Source of the DNA: Haloarcula hispanica ATCC 33960
Lineage (GTDB): Archaea; Halobacteriota; Halobacteria; Halobacteriales; Haloarculaceae
NCBI RefSeq assembly: GCF_000223905.1
Contig: NC_015943.1
Location: forward strand, 124,001 to 188,000
DNA: 64,000 bases
Direction: 5' to 3'
Made by a program: the position numbers and the translations under genes. The notes beneath the pieces were generated by a model. The model was not told where the DNA came from, did not search any database, and saw only the letters and a list, made by a program, of their open reading frames with translations. Each line of letters begins with the position of its first letter. Within the stretch, counting starts at the first letter, position 1. This document shows positions 34,523-43,465 of the stretch, one piece after another.

Positions 34523-37500
34523 TGGCTGACTCAGAAGAAGAGTACAATACGAACATTATCCACGAATCCCTCGGAGATTCGACCAACTTCTGGGGCGACT
34601 ACACACTCGGGGAACTTATCCTGTTCCTCATCCCGCCGTTTGGCTTCCTCGTTGCGATGGGGATGCCGTTCGTGCCGGCGGCGCTGTTCTTCCCCACGTT
34701 GGCACTCACAGCGGTCGTGGAAGTCTTCCTGTACATCCTGCACAAAGTCCGGCCAGATCACTATCGCCTGACTGAGTGGCTGCGAGTCAAACTGTTCTGG
34801 CTCGTCAAAAAGCGCCAGTACACTCACGGCCAGGGGAATCAGGATACTCGGCAGGTCACGCGACTAGAGCGGGTTATGCCCCACGGCATTGAGCGCGTCG
34901 ACGGAGCGTACGTCGGTGCGGTCGAAGTCGAGCCCGCCAATATGTCGCTACAAGATGACGAGAAATGGGACAAAGCCGTCAAGTCACTCACACGCCTGTC
35001 TGAATCCCTGACTGGGCGGGCGAAACTCCATGTCACGACGGCCGAAGTCGACAACGAGTCCCACATTCAGGCACACGTCGACCGACTCGACGACCCCGAT
35101 GCGAAGAGCCATTCGATCTTCCGGGGCGTCCTCATGGAGTTCGTCAACCGCTACACCGACGACAGCGGCAACGTTGAGACTGAGACTGAACTCCAGCGCA
35201 AGTACTACATCGTCGTCTGGGTCACTGACGACGATATCCATGATCTCCAGATGAACAGCGACTCCATCGCGGATTACCTGACTGGGATACCGGTCATTGG
35301 GCGGCTGTTCACTCGGTTCGACAGTGACACGCTCACTGACGCCGAGCGAGAGGAGTTCAAAGCCAAGAAGCTCCACGACCGGCTCGAAACCGTCGACAGA
35401 GCAGTCAACAATATGTTTCGGTGCCGTAGCCGGTCGGTCAGCCCCCACGAACTGGCGCACTTGACCGAGGACTACTGGGCCTGCGAAACGCGGTCCGAGC
35501 GGGAGTACGAAGAGGCGGCCTCCGTCTCCCCGGTGACGTACTCGGCACGGGAACTCATCAAGCACGGCGAGGGTGCCGCAGCCCATGACGCTGCGGAGGG
35601 GATGGACACCGACGACGTCGGTGGGACCGACTACGAGGTCGACGAGACCGACTTCGTCTCCCAACTCCACCGGCCCGGTGAGAACCATCGGTCACTGGTC
35701 GCGCCGACAGATATCGAGTGGGAAGCCGACCACGCCCTCATCGACCAAGAGACGTACACCCGGTGCTTCTGGATCGAGACGTATCCCGAGCATCCGACGA
35801 GTGGGATGCTGGAGCAACTGCTATTGGATACGGACCTTGCCGTCGACGTCTCAATCCACATCGACCCATACGACGCTGATACAGCAGTGTCGGTGATGAA
35901 AGAGTGGATCTCCTCCCTGAAGATGCTGCAAAACGATAAGGGGGAGCTGGAAGCGGAGGATATCGAACAGGAAGTCAACCAGGCAAAGTACATCCGGCAG
36001 ATGGTCCGGCGCAATCACACGTCGCTGTTCCGTGTCGGAGCGTTCATCCGGCTGACGGCTGAGACCGAAGAAGACCTCCGGAAGCAAACGAACCGGCTCG
36101 AAACGCTGCTGCGCGACTCGCCGTCGAACTGCGGCGTCAAGCGAACGACCCGCCGGCAGGAAGCAGGACTGGTGACTGTCTCGCCGATCGGGGCCAACGA
36201 ACTCGGACAAAACCGACTCTCCTCAATGACCGGGGAAGCGCTCGGGTCGCTGTTCCCGTTCTCGTCGAACTACCTGCGGATGGAGGACGGCATCGAGTAC
36301 GGACTGCACGGGCACAACGACTCCTCGCTGTTGATCGACCCGTGGGAACTGGAAACTGGCCACTCGGAGCTGGTGACTGGAATGCCCGGCGGCGGGAAAA
36401 CCCACGGCACGCAGGCTCGGGCGATGCGGATGCTGAAAAAGCGGTCGGACGTCAAGCAGATCTACATCGACCCGGTCGGGGATATGCACGGCAGCGCGAA
36501 GATGCTGGATGCAAAGACGATCACAATCAGCGGCGAGACGCCGCTGAACCCGTGCGAGATGCATCCGACGCCTCAGCATGTCCTCGAACAATCCCCGGAT
36601 ATGCAGCCGGTCTCTGCCAAGAAAGACGAAGTGTACGGGGTCATCGAGAACTTCCTGCAATCGCGGGATGTCGATCTGGAGATGCACAGCGGCCTCATCA
36701 CGTTCCTGATCGACACGATATTCTCCGAGTCCGATATCGACCCAGCGGACCCGTCGACGCACACGCCGGAGAACTCGCCGGACCTGAGTGACTTCCTCGA
36801 AGTGGTCGACCGTCTCCAGGAAGAGCCGGGAATGTTCCCCGGAGCGACAACGGAGTCCTCCCAGCAGAAAATCCAGCAGTACGCAAACGAACTCTCGATT
36901 GCGCTGCATCCGTTCCGACCGGGGAGTACGTTTGGCAACCTCTCGAAAGAGTCGGACCTGCGGCTGATCGACGACAGCAGCAAGGCCGTCTATCTGGACC
37001 TCCAGCAGGTCGAAGGCTCGGGCAGTGGCCTCGGCAAGCAATCGTTCATCATGCAGTTGCTGCTGAGCACGCTGTACCAGCAGGCCAAGAATATGCAGCA
37101 GAAGGTCGAGATCATCATCGACGAAGCTCACTACCTGTTCAACGACGACGCGAACTTGGAGTCGCTGAACCAGATTGCTCGCCACCAGCGCCACGCTGGA
37201 CTCCGGCTAGTGATGCTGTCCCAGACGCTCTCTGAGTTCGAGGATAAGGGAGCCGCTGAGGAAATCGCAGGAATGTGCCCGATCAAGGTGCATCACCGCG
37301 AGCCGGAACTGGGCGATGAAACCGCAACAAGCGCTGGCCTGACGGACGAACAGCAGTCCTACATCCAGCACGCCGAAGCCGGCAAGGAGTCGCTGGGCGA
37401 CGGACAGGGCTACTCGCAAGCACTGGTTCGCGTCGACGAACATGGCGATTACCCGCTGACGATCAAGACGTCGTGGGAGGAAAAGCAGATCATTGACCTC

Positions 37501-37776
37501 GACGCTGACGCGGAAGATGCGCTCGACGTTGTTGCTCACGAGGCTGACTCCCGCGCTGCTGATTTCGAAGAGTTCGTCCATTCCAAAGCAGTCGAACAAG
37601 AGCTAACGAATCACGGATTATCGCCTGAGAAGGCTGAACACGTCCTCAACGGACTCAGCGAAGACGAGTTGGTGGATGTGGTGTCTGTAGCGCTTGACCA
37701 GACACAGCCAGAAGCAGTTGTCGCTGACGGTGGTATCGAGGCAGAGACTGATGCGGAGTTTGACACTACGGAGTAA
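34522..37776 (+). CDS. virB4: VirB3-VirB4 fusion, conjugation ATPase
   Basis: 1084 residues. Residues 25-80 hold two membrane helices (LILFLIPPFGFLVAMGMP and ALFFPTLALTAVVEVFLYIL) like the small VirB3/PrgI protein. The remainder is a VirB4-type ATPase: Walker A MPGGGKTHG near residue 622, Walker B EIIIDEAHYLF near 863, and the RHAGLRLVMLSQ motif. VirB4 powers assembly of the secretion channel and pilus. Fusions of VirB3 to VirB4 are known in bacteria and fit here. The acidic C-terminal 150 residues include helical repeats. Confidence 0.88.
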   Translation: MADSEEEYNTNIIHESLGDSTNFWGDYTLGELILFLIPPFGFLVAMGMPFVPAALFFPTLALTAVVEVFLYILHKVRPDHYRLTEWLRVKLFWLVKKRQYTHGQGNQDTRQVTRLERVMPHGIERVDGAYVGAVEVEPANMSLQDDEKWDKAVKSLTRLSESLTGRAKLHVTTAEVDNESHIQAHVDRLDDPDAKSHSIFRGVLMEFVNRYTDDSGNVETETELQRKYYIVVWVTDDDIHDLQMNSDSIADYLTGIPVIGRLFTRFDSDTLTDAEREEFKAKKLHDRLETVDRAVNNMFRCRSRSVSPHELAHLTEDYWACETRSEREYEEAASVSPVTYSARELIKHGEGAAAHDAAEGMDTDDVGGTDYEVDETDFVSQLHRPGENHRSLVAPTDIEWEADHALIDQETYTRCFWIETYPEHPTSGMLEQLLLDTDLAVDVSIHIDPYDADTAVSVMKEWISSLKMLQNDKGELEAEDIEQEVNQAKYIRQMVRRNHTSLFRVGAFIRLTAETEEDLRKQTNRLETLLRDSPSNCGVKRTTRRQEAGLVTVSPIGANELGQNRLSSMTGEALGSLFPFSSNYLRMEDGIEYGLHGHNDSSLLIDPWELETGHSELVTGMPGGGKTHGTQARAMRMLKKRSDVKQIYIDPVGDMHGSAKMLDAKTITISGETPLNPCEMHPTPQHVLEQSPDMQPVSAKKDEVYGVIENFLQSRDVDLEMHSGLITFLIDTIFSESDIDPADPSTHTPENSPDLSDFLEVVDRLQEEPGMFPGATTESSQQKIQQYANELSIALHPFRPGSTFGNLSKESDLRLIDDSSKAVYLDLQQVEGSGSGLGKQSFIMQLLLSTLYQQAKNMQQKVEIIIDEAHYLFNDDANLESLNQIARHQRHAGLRLVMLSQTLSEFEDKGAAEEIAGMCPIKVHHREPELGDETATSAGLTDEQQSYIQHAEAGKESLGDGQGYSQALVRVDEHGDYPLTIKTSWEEKQIIDLDADAEDALDVVAHEADSRAADFEEFVHSKAVEQELTNHGLSPEKAEHVLNGLSEDELVDVVSVALDQTQPEAVVADGGIEAETDAEFDTTE

Positions 37777-37781
37777 TTCAC

Positions 37782-38159
37782 ATGGATGAAACAGTTACAG
37801 TTCGGTTGAGTGCAGAGCAGCGAAAAGAGATCGTGAAGCAGGCTAACAAAACGGGAGAAGGGGTTTCAGAGTACATTCTGAAAGCTACGGAACAGCGTAT
37901 ATCTCGTGAACTACAGGAACAGCGTGCGGGGGAATTAAATCTTGGATCGGAACTGGACTACATCGCTGATGCCGTCGTCGAAGACGTTGAGGAAGCAACA
38001 AACGTTGACACGGATCAGGAACTGTTCTACTCGGTCGCTCTGTGGGATTTAATCTCCTCAGAATTCCCGGCAGACAAGCGCGCTACTGCGATGGAGGAAG
38101 CGACTGGTAAACTAGAGGAAGAGGTTGAAACCATCCGAAACAAGGAGGGTCAGGAATGA
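37782..38159 (+). CDS. RHH/MobC-like relaxosome accessory protein
   Basis: 125 residues. The N-terminal VTVRLSAEQRKEIVKQANKTGEGVSEYILKATEQRI is a ribbon-helix-helix-like segment as in MobC and other relaxosome proteins; the rest is helical and acidic. The gene lies between the virB4-type and the relaxase-type genes, just where relaxosome accessory factors occur. It overlaps the next gene by 4 bp (ATGA). A role in recognising the transfer origin is inferred. Confidence 0.65.
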   Translation: MDETVTVRLSAEQRKEIVKQANKTGEGVSEYILKATEQRISRELQEQRAGELNLGSELDYIADAVVEDVEEATNVDTDQELFYSVALWDLISSEFPADKRATAMEEATGKLEEEVETIRNKEGQE

Positions 38160-38629
38160 CTGAGAGACGCACTCTACTCCAGATTTACACGACCGAAGAG
38201 AACAAAAAATTGTTTGACCAGCTGGCTGACGCCGCGGGGACATCCACCTCCGAATATGGACACGAGGTTATCGAGGACTACGTTGAATGGGAGACTGGAG
38301 AGAGTCAGTATCAGCGGTACAGCACTAACACAAAAATCGAAGCTCTGCTGGAGGAGGCAAAACGCGAGGTGACAGAGCTGTTAGAAGAATTTGAGTCTGG
38401 AACAATGGAGGAGGTAAAAACCGTCCAAAAAGTCCGGACGGCATACACCATCGCGATCTGGAAACTGATTCAAGATGACTACTCAGCTGAACAGCGACGG
38501 CTTGCGCTGAAATTTGCCGGCGAGCATGTTGGGAGAGATCCAGACATAGAATCGCAAACACCAGACGAGGAAAGCAACCCTGAGTCAGATGCCTCGACCG
38601 CTGCTGAATCGGCAGGTGAGAGTGCATGA
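38156..38629 (+). CDS. second RHH/MobC-like relaxosome accessory protein
   Basis: 157 residues with the same plan as its neighbour: a strand and two helices at the N-terminus (TLLQIYTTEENKKLFDQLADAAGTSTSEYGHEVIEDYV) followed by a coiled-coil-like helix (IEALLEEAKREVTELLEEF) and an acidic tail. The two may be diverged duplicates working as a pair. Its stop overlaps the ATG of the relaxase-like gene. Confidence 0.62.
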   Translation: MTERRTLLQIYTTEENKKLFDQLADAAGTSTSEYGHEVIEDYVEWETGESQYQRYSTNTKIEALLEEAKREVTELLEEFESGTMEEVKTVQKVRTAYTIAIWKLIQDDYSAEQRRLALKFAGEHVGRDPDIESQTPDEESNPESDASTAAESAGESA

Positions 38630-39381
38630 TGCTGAAAACAGATTATCAGGAGGGTGGTGCAGGGAACCTCGTCGATTACATTCAGCGTGATCGCGAACAG
38701 GACGCCGGCGCGACGGTCGACCTCCGAAACCCCGCCGGGCGAGAACTGTCTGACTCAGAGGTGAATCGGTTTGTCGACAAGAGCCGCGAGTTCGGATTCC
38801 AGCGGCATTTAATCGTCTCGCCAGACCCTACAGGACAATATTCGCCAGAAGAAGTCCGTGATAACACTCGGGAGCTGGTGAATAGCGGGCTGGCTCAACA
38901 GCCGACAACCGACTGCGTGTATGGCGTTCACCGAGACACAGAGTTTCCCCATGCACATATCGCGGCGACTGGCGAGCGTGCGGAATTAGAAATGGGTCGG
39001 GAAGATATCCGGCAGATGCGCGAACAGGCAGCGACCGCGTTTGAAGAACCCGCTCGAACACGCGACCCAACGGCTGCCCCTCGCGATGCTCCGGAGGACA
39101 TTGGCCGAGTCGTGGATCAAGAAGCTCGGGAGCAGTACCACGAGGCAGAACTGTCGCTGAACCCCGAAGCAGAAAAAGCCCTCAAGCGCGCGACTGAGAA
39201 GGGCCAGCAGAAAGACGTCGGACAACCCACGGCTGAGAAAGCGAGCGATGAGCGCCAAACTGAGCCACTCTCAGAACGTGCTGCGGAGAGAGCCGAAGAA
39301 CAGGCGGCAACTGAACGCGAACCCGAAGCTGCGCTTGAACGCGAGCAGGAACCCGAACGCGAAGTCGGGTGGTGGCAGTGA
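38626..39381 (+). CDS. MOBP-like relaxase (HUH endonuclease)
   Basis: 251 residues. The first 120 have the relaxase plan: candidate catalytic Tyr (Tyr7 or Tyr18 in NLVDYIQRD), central strand FQRHLIVSPDP (residues 58-68), and the metal-binding signature VHRDTEFPHAHIAA with His102, His109 and His111. This matches the 'H-x-D-x-x-x-P-H-x-H' motif of MOBP/MobA-type relaxases. It is short, ending in a Glu/Arg/Ala-rich coiled tail without a primase or helicase. Two MobC-like genes precede it and a coupling protein follows, overlapping by 4 bp. Confidence 0.8.
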   Translation: MMLKTDYQEGGAGNLVDYIQRDREQDAGATVDLRNPAGRELSDSEVNRFVDKSREFGFQRHLIVSPDPTGQYSPEEVRDNTRELVNSGLAQQPTTDCVYGVHRDTEFPHAHIAATGERAELEMGREDIRQMREQAATAFEEPARTRDPTAAPRDAPEDIGRVVDQEAREQYHEAELSLNPEAEKALKRATEKGQQKDVGQPTAEKASDERQTEPLSERAAERAEEQAATEREPEAALEREQEPEREVGWWQ

Positions 39382-41594
39382 GTTCTAGTTCCTCTGCACC
39401 ACCGGGACAACGCTCCGGAGAGGTTCCGAATAGCCTCAAGTACGACAACGTCGTCGGGTTCGTCTGGGCCGGGTTCATGCTGTTGTTCCCACCGATGATC
39501 GTCGATAGTGACAAGGTCCTTCCGAAGCGGTTCTGGGCGTGGCGCTACATCTACCTCGGGTTCGGACTCATCAGCACGGCGTTCTTCTATGACGTGCTTG
39601 TCCAGACACCCAGCGCAGCGCTGTTGTTCCCGTTCGCACACGTTCTGGCTGCCATCTCAGTCGGAACACTATTCGCTGACTTCACCGTGCCGGGGCTATC
39701 GCTGCCGATGGTCTCGTACTCGACCACGGTGCTCCTGTATGCCATCTCAATCGGTATCGTGTTCTCAGGGGAACTGCTCCGCCGGACCTCGCCGGAAATG
39801 CTCGCGATGAACCAGTGGGACCACGACGACGGAGAGTCCGTCGTCCCACTCGAAGAGGTCTCTCACGAACACGAAGAGGCTGAGATGCCGTTCACGCTCG
39901 ATCAGGATGTCTCTACAGCCGTCGTAGGGGAAACCGGGAGTGGGAAGACGTCGATGATGAAGCTGCTGGCCTACCAGTTCCCGTACTACAGTAACACGGC
40001 AGTCATCGCCCACGACACCGGCGAGGACTTTCAAGCATTCTACGAGGAGTTGGGCTTCGACGTTCAGCGCATCCGCCACGAAGACAGCGACGTAGTCTGG
40101 AATCTGTTCAAGGACGCCGATTCAGAGTCGGACTTCCGCGAGGTCGCCGGCGCGATCTTCGGCGAAGCCGACGGCCACGACCCATTCCATCGGCCCGCCA
40201 AACAGACCTTCGCGGAGATGCTGATGTACCTCCATCTCAGCGCGAAAAAGAACAGTCGCCGTCACGCGCTCTGTCATGCCGATATCGTCTCGCTGCTCAA
40301 CGAGGGCCACATCGCGCTCAAGAAAGCCCTTGACGAATTCGACCGGCTGGACTCGGGTCACATCGACCCTGACAAGGGGAAAGGCGCACAGAACGTCTAC
40401 CAGACGATCAAAGAGAACGTCGATCCCGTCTTCACTGGTGACTTCGGAGACTACGGGGAGTTCTCCCTGCAAGAGTACATCGAGAACCCGGAAGGCCGGG
40501 TCCTAATTATCGACTCGAACCCAACGGAACTGGAAACGCTTGGGCCGATGTATCAGCTGCTCGCGGACTGGTCGATCCGCTACGCGATGAATGCCTCGAA
40601 CCCGACGGTCCATATCCTCGACGAGATTGACGCGCTGCCGGCGCTTACTCAGGTAACGAACCTCACGGCCCGAGGCCGGAAACACAAGGCTCGGGCACTA
40701 GTCGGCGTGCAAACAATCGGCCAGCTCAAGGACACGTACAGTACAATCTCTGGCATTGTCGGCAACTGTCCACAGGGAGTTTACTTCGGACCTGGTGACA
40801 GCGAGTCGACGGACTTCATCCTCGACGAACTCGGCGAGAGTCGGCAGTATGATCGCTCCGAGATGGTGTCGATGAGCCACCAGGGACGCGGCGAGAACCC
40901 CCGAACACAGGCTCGGGACACGTACAAAGAGAAGGACAAGACGCCGGTCACATCCGGCCTGCTCCGAGACTTCCAGCCCGGTGAGTGCGTTGCCGTCTCT
41001 CGGACGACGTGGGTCCACGGGCAGTCTTATGAACTGGCGGACGTTCGCGATAGCCTTCCGGCGCAAGGTGCGGAGTCACCGGGCAGTTCGGAACCGGAAC
41101 CCACCGAGGATGATACCGACATCGAGAGTGACAGCTGGTTCTCGTTCACTCGGGCCCGACTTGATGATGTGCTCTATGGGTCACTTGGTGAGGACGACGA
41201 CGATGAGTCCAGAGAGAGTGGCCCGGATCGTGACCCCGAAGTCGAGCCGACCGTCGACGCGACAGACGGGTTGGGCGACGACGAGTCGAGCGACCCACTC
41301 GACCAGACAACAGCAAACACTGCCGTCACGTCTCCGGACACAGATCACCCGAACCTATCAGATTCAGAAGATGAGTATGACGGTGGCGATCACGACCAGC
41401 AGTCCGACGACAACACTGGCGGACTCTTCTCTGAGCCGGACCCAGATCCCAGCTTAGGAGGGACGGAATCTGCCGAGCAGGAAGGTGGTGAATCACCCAC
41501 TGAATCAGATGCAGAGGGGGACTCAAACGAGACTGAAGAGCGGGACGAAACTGAGTCAAAAGAGGAAGAGCGCGACGTATCTGAGTTCATGTAA
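39378..41594 (+). CDS. virD4: VirD4/TraD-like coupling protein
   Basis: 738 residues from GTG 39378, which overlaps the relaxase stop (GTGA). About three to four membrane helices lie in residues 15-135, then Walker A VVGETGSGKTSMMKLLAYQ near residue 183 and Walker B VHILDEIDALPAL near 411. The C-terminal 200 residues are very acidic, Asp/Glu/Ser-rich and disordered. Type IV coupling proteins bring the relaxosome to the VirB channel and pump DNA. It is the last gene of the conjugation operon. Confidence 0.88.
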   Translation: MSSSSSAPPGQRSGEVPNSLKYDNVVGFVWAGFMLLFPPMIVDSDKVLPKRFWAWRYIYLGFGLISTAFFYDVLVQTPSAALLFPFAHVLAAISVGTLFADFTVPGLSLPMVSYSTTVLLYAISIGIVFSGELLRRTSPEMLAMNQWDHDDGESVVPLEEVSHEHEEAEMPFTLDQDVSTAVVGETGSGKTSMMKLLAYQFPYYSNTAVIAHDTGEDFQAFYEELGFDVQRIRHEDSDVVWNLFKDADSESDFREVAGAIFGEADGHDPFHRPAKQTFAEMLMYLHLSAKKNSRRHALCHADIVSLLNEGHIALKKALDEFDRLDSGHIDPDKGKGAQNVYQTIKENVDPVFTGDFGDYGEFSLQEYIENPEGRVLIIDSNPTELETLGPMYQLLADWSIRYAMNASNPTVHILDEIDALPALTQVTNLTARGRKHKARALVGVQTIGQLKDTYSTISGIVGNCPQGVYFGPGDSESTDFILDELGESRQYDRSEMVSMSHQGRGENPRTQARDTYKEKDKTPVTSGLLRDFQPGECVAVSRTTWVHGQSYELADVRDSLPAQGAESPGSSEPEPTEDDTDIESDSWFSFTRARLDDVLYGSLGEDDDDESRESGPDRDPEVEPTVDATDGLGDDESSDPLDQTTANTAVTSPDTDHPNLSDSEDEYDGGDHDQQSDDNTGGLFSEPDPDPSLGGTESAEQEGGESPTESDAEGDSNETEERDETESKEEERDVSEFM

Positions 41595-41759
41595 TCCGCC
41601 GTTGTGAACTCGTTCCTCTGTATAGAATATCTAATACTTTTGTGCTGTTCTGTGACTGTAATTCTCTCTACGCCGCTGGTAAGAGTGGATTGCAAGAACG
41701 TCTATCTCCAATTCTATCAAATTTCGACACTTACCTTTATTGCTACCATTATATCGTTG

Positions 41760-41878
41760 AAATCGCAAGACTGCGGCGGTTTTCACCCGGTCTGAATCAC
41801 CGGCAGTGAATCACCACCCCCGACTGACACAAACCCAAATCGCAAGACGGCGGTCGAATTATTCACCGAAAACCGCCG
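41760..41878. repeat. direct and inverted repeat cluster, candidate oriT
   Basis: Direct repeat AAATCGCAAGAC (41760-41771 and 41837-41848), each continuing towards GGCGGT, and a perfect 11-bp inverted repeat CGGCGGTTTTC (41774-41784) / GAAAACCGCCG (41868-41878). GAATCACC also occurs twice in between. It lies about 170 bp beyond the coupling-protein gene. Confidence 0.5.
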
Positions 41879-42383
41879 ATGTAACACACTCTTTATCTTG
41901 TCCTTTGGAGATTCAGTCGTGAGGCGGGCGCTGGAAGCAGCGGTACATAAGAAATAAAACATAAGAGTCGGTGACGAACAGCGGATTTCAGGTAGAATAA
42001 AACCCGCCCACTCAGCCCCGGCTATAACTATTGGAGAACAGATATATCTCACCTCACTCCCCAGAGTCCGACCGGGACTGCACATGGCGGGCCAGCCCCA
42101 CCGAGTGTCATGCGAGTCCACTGTGCCACGCACGTCGCCGGCCACGCACGTCTAGGGCCACGCCGATCACGACCACACTCGAGTTGAGCCAGCGCTGGCA
42201 GACCCACGCTCGACCCTCGCTCGCTTCGGCCCTCGTGGCGCACAACCCGGCAGCCACTGGCCGGCGACCACACCACTTTGTCCGGAGCTTTGTATCCGAA
42301 TCCCAACAAGTACAACACGCCTTGTTTTCGCATCTTCGTGGTATCGTAATTTAGTGCGGCATTCAGCCGGGGGACTGTCCGAT

Positions 42384-42598
42384 TCCCGGCGGGGATCGCG
42401 CCCGCTACTGCAGGCACGAGTGGACCGGCGTGAGGCGCGCGACCGCGCCGAGCGCAGCGCCCCGTCGTCCGAGTGAGCGAGAGTGAACGAGGACAGGACA
42501 GACGAGCATCGCGAGTCTGTCAGTGGCGTCGCGCGCTGGGACACTCCACCAGCCATCCAGCCCAGTTGCGCCCCGGCCGACAGACCCACGCCTGCGAT
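42384..42598. repeat. structured GC-rich repeat, copy 1
   Basis: About 215 bp, roughly 80% identical by eye to 45518-45736. Shared blocks include GGGATCGCGCCCGCTAC, GCAGGCACGA and GTGGCGTCGCGCGCTG, and it ends in the CCCGGCCG...CCCACGC motif. It contains several short hairpins. Confidence 0.65.
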
Positions 42599-42703
42599 AC
42601 ATCCGGGACTCGTGGAATCAGGACCTCGACGTGTGCCAGCTGGAGCCAGCCCAACCCGGAGCTTTTTGAGCGATGACGGACAAGTGTGCATCGCACCGTT
42701 CTC

Positions 42704-43069
42704 ATGTCACAGCCACACCTTTCTCCAGAGCAACAGCCATCCGACCAGCGCCAGATTCCGAGTATCGAAGCGATTGGGCCGGTCGTCGACGAAGTGATCG
42801 ACATCGCCCGGCAAGAACTCGATGCACCGCGGTCAGTGAAAATCAAAACATGGGAGGATCGCGAGTTTCTGGTGCGTGTCAAGCACGGCTCAGCACCAGG
42901 CGTAAACACCCGGTATGGATACGAGACAGCAATCCAGTATCACAGTGATCGGGAAACCGTCGAAGCCTTCCTGATCGAAGAGGATACCCACACTGATGAA
43001 GCAGAACGCCTCCTGAAGATGGAACTCGGAACGATACCCGATCCAGTACGAGAAAAAATTGGGGAGTAG
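42704..43069 (+). CDS. hypothetical protein (121 aa)
   Basis: ATG 42704 (MSQPHLSPEQQPSDQRQ); a GTG 18 bp earlier is in frame. The compact globular core (VVDEVIDIARQELDAPRSVKIKTWEDREFLVRVKHG...YETAIQYHSDRETVEAFLIEED) has alternating helix and strand. No family recognised. It is transcribed away from the conjugation operon's end and converges on the next small gene. Confidence 0.65.
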   Translation: MSQPHLSPEQQPSDQRQIPSIEAIGPVVDEVIDIARQELDAPRSVKIKTWEDREFLVRVKHGSAPGVNTRYGYETAIQYHSDRETVEAFLIEEDTHTDEAERLLKMELGTIPDPVREKIGE

Positions 43070-43078
43070 ACGACTGAT

Positions 43079-43231
43079 TTACTTGTCTGTCAGTTCTCGA
43101 TGGCAGTCCTCACAGACCTGCTCGTACTCTTCATCGCGCTCTGGGTCGTAGAAGGACCCGGCGCGAAACCGCACGGGGTTGTACCGGGTATTGAAGACTT
43201 CCTCACAGCGTGGACACTGGACGTCTCCCAT
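43079..43231 (-). CDS. small zinc-ribbon protein (50 aa)
   Basis: ATG 43231 (MGDVQCPRCEEVFNTRYN). Two Cys pairs, CPRC near the N-terminus and CEDC near the C-terminus (YEQVCEDCHRELTDK), form a minimal zinc ribbon. The start follows the Shine-Dalgarno-like GGAGGTGATT. The gene has both a TTTTGTG-hairpin (43262-43290) and split-palindrome site C upstream, linking it to the genes at 7-9 kb although 34 kb away. Confidence 0.7.
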   Translation of the reverse strand: MGDVQCPRCEEVFNTRYNPVRFRAGSFYDPERDEEYEQVCEDCHRELTDK

Positions 43232-43261
43232 TTGAGAAATCACCTCCCGGCGGCCCTGTCT

Positions 43262-43290
43262 GGCCGCCACCTGCCTGCGGCCACACAAAA
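43262..43290 (-). promoter_or_regulatory. TTTTGTG-hairpin element (copy 7)
   Basis: On the minus strand TTTTGTG (43284-43290) overlaps by its neighbour base a perfect stem GGCCGC/GCGGCC with loop AGGCAGGTG. A second GGCGGCC-type arm follows, and then a Shine-Dalgarno and the ATG at 43231. Confidence 0.65.
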
Positions 43291-43331
43291 TTGAATCAAG
43301 TACTGTCCGGGACACCGGGCCCAGAAAACAG

Positions 43332-43373
43332 CTAACCAACACGAGCGGGGTCAAACCGATTAATGTGGGTTAG
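43332..43373. promoter_or_regulatory. CTAACCAACAC split palindrome (site C)
   Basis: Left half CTAACCAACAC (43332-43342) and right half TGTGGGTTAG (43364-43373) with one substitution; total length 42 bp, as in site A. It lies 40 bp upstream of the hairpin element of the zinc-ribbon gene. Confidence 0.65.
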
Positions 43374-43465
43374 AGCAGGTTGGCATCCCCACGCTCGTCG
43401 CTGATTCCGAGCACAACCACATGGTCGGGTCTGAGCTTGTCGCGTACTTTTCGAGAGAGGGTCAT
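43370..43465 (-). CDS. possible 31-residue peptide
   Basis: ATG 43465 opens MTLSRKVRDKLRPDHVVVLG and ends at a TAA that overlaps the right half of site C. Its composition is protein-like (a basic helix followed by a strand), but it may equally be a relic. No family recognised. Confidence 0.3.
   Translation of the reverse strand: MTLSRKVRDKLRPDHVVVLGISDERGDANLL

Larger units (their letters stand above)
41595..42703. other. 1.1-kb intergenic region with repeats
   Basis: No supported gene. It contains the oriT-like repeat cluster at 41760-41878 and one copy of a 215-bp structured repeat at 42384-42598. Open minus-strand frames across the repeat are also open in the second copy but look like by-products of GC-rich palindromes. 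Confidence 0.5.

Noticed and set aside
42167-42691. Long open minus-strand frames in the GC-rich repeat, also open in the copy near 45.5 kb
   Set aside because: Composition is dominated by Arg/Ser from palindromic GC-rich DNA. Frames are not kept at the same start or stop in the two copies, so they are treated as a by-product of the repeat.
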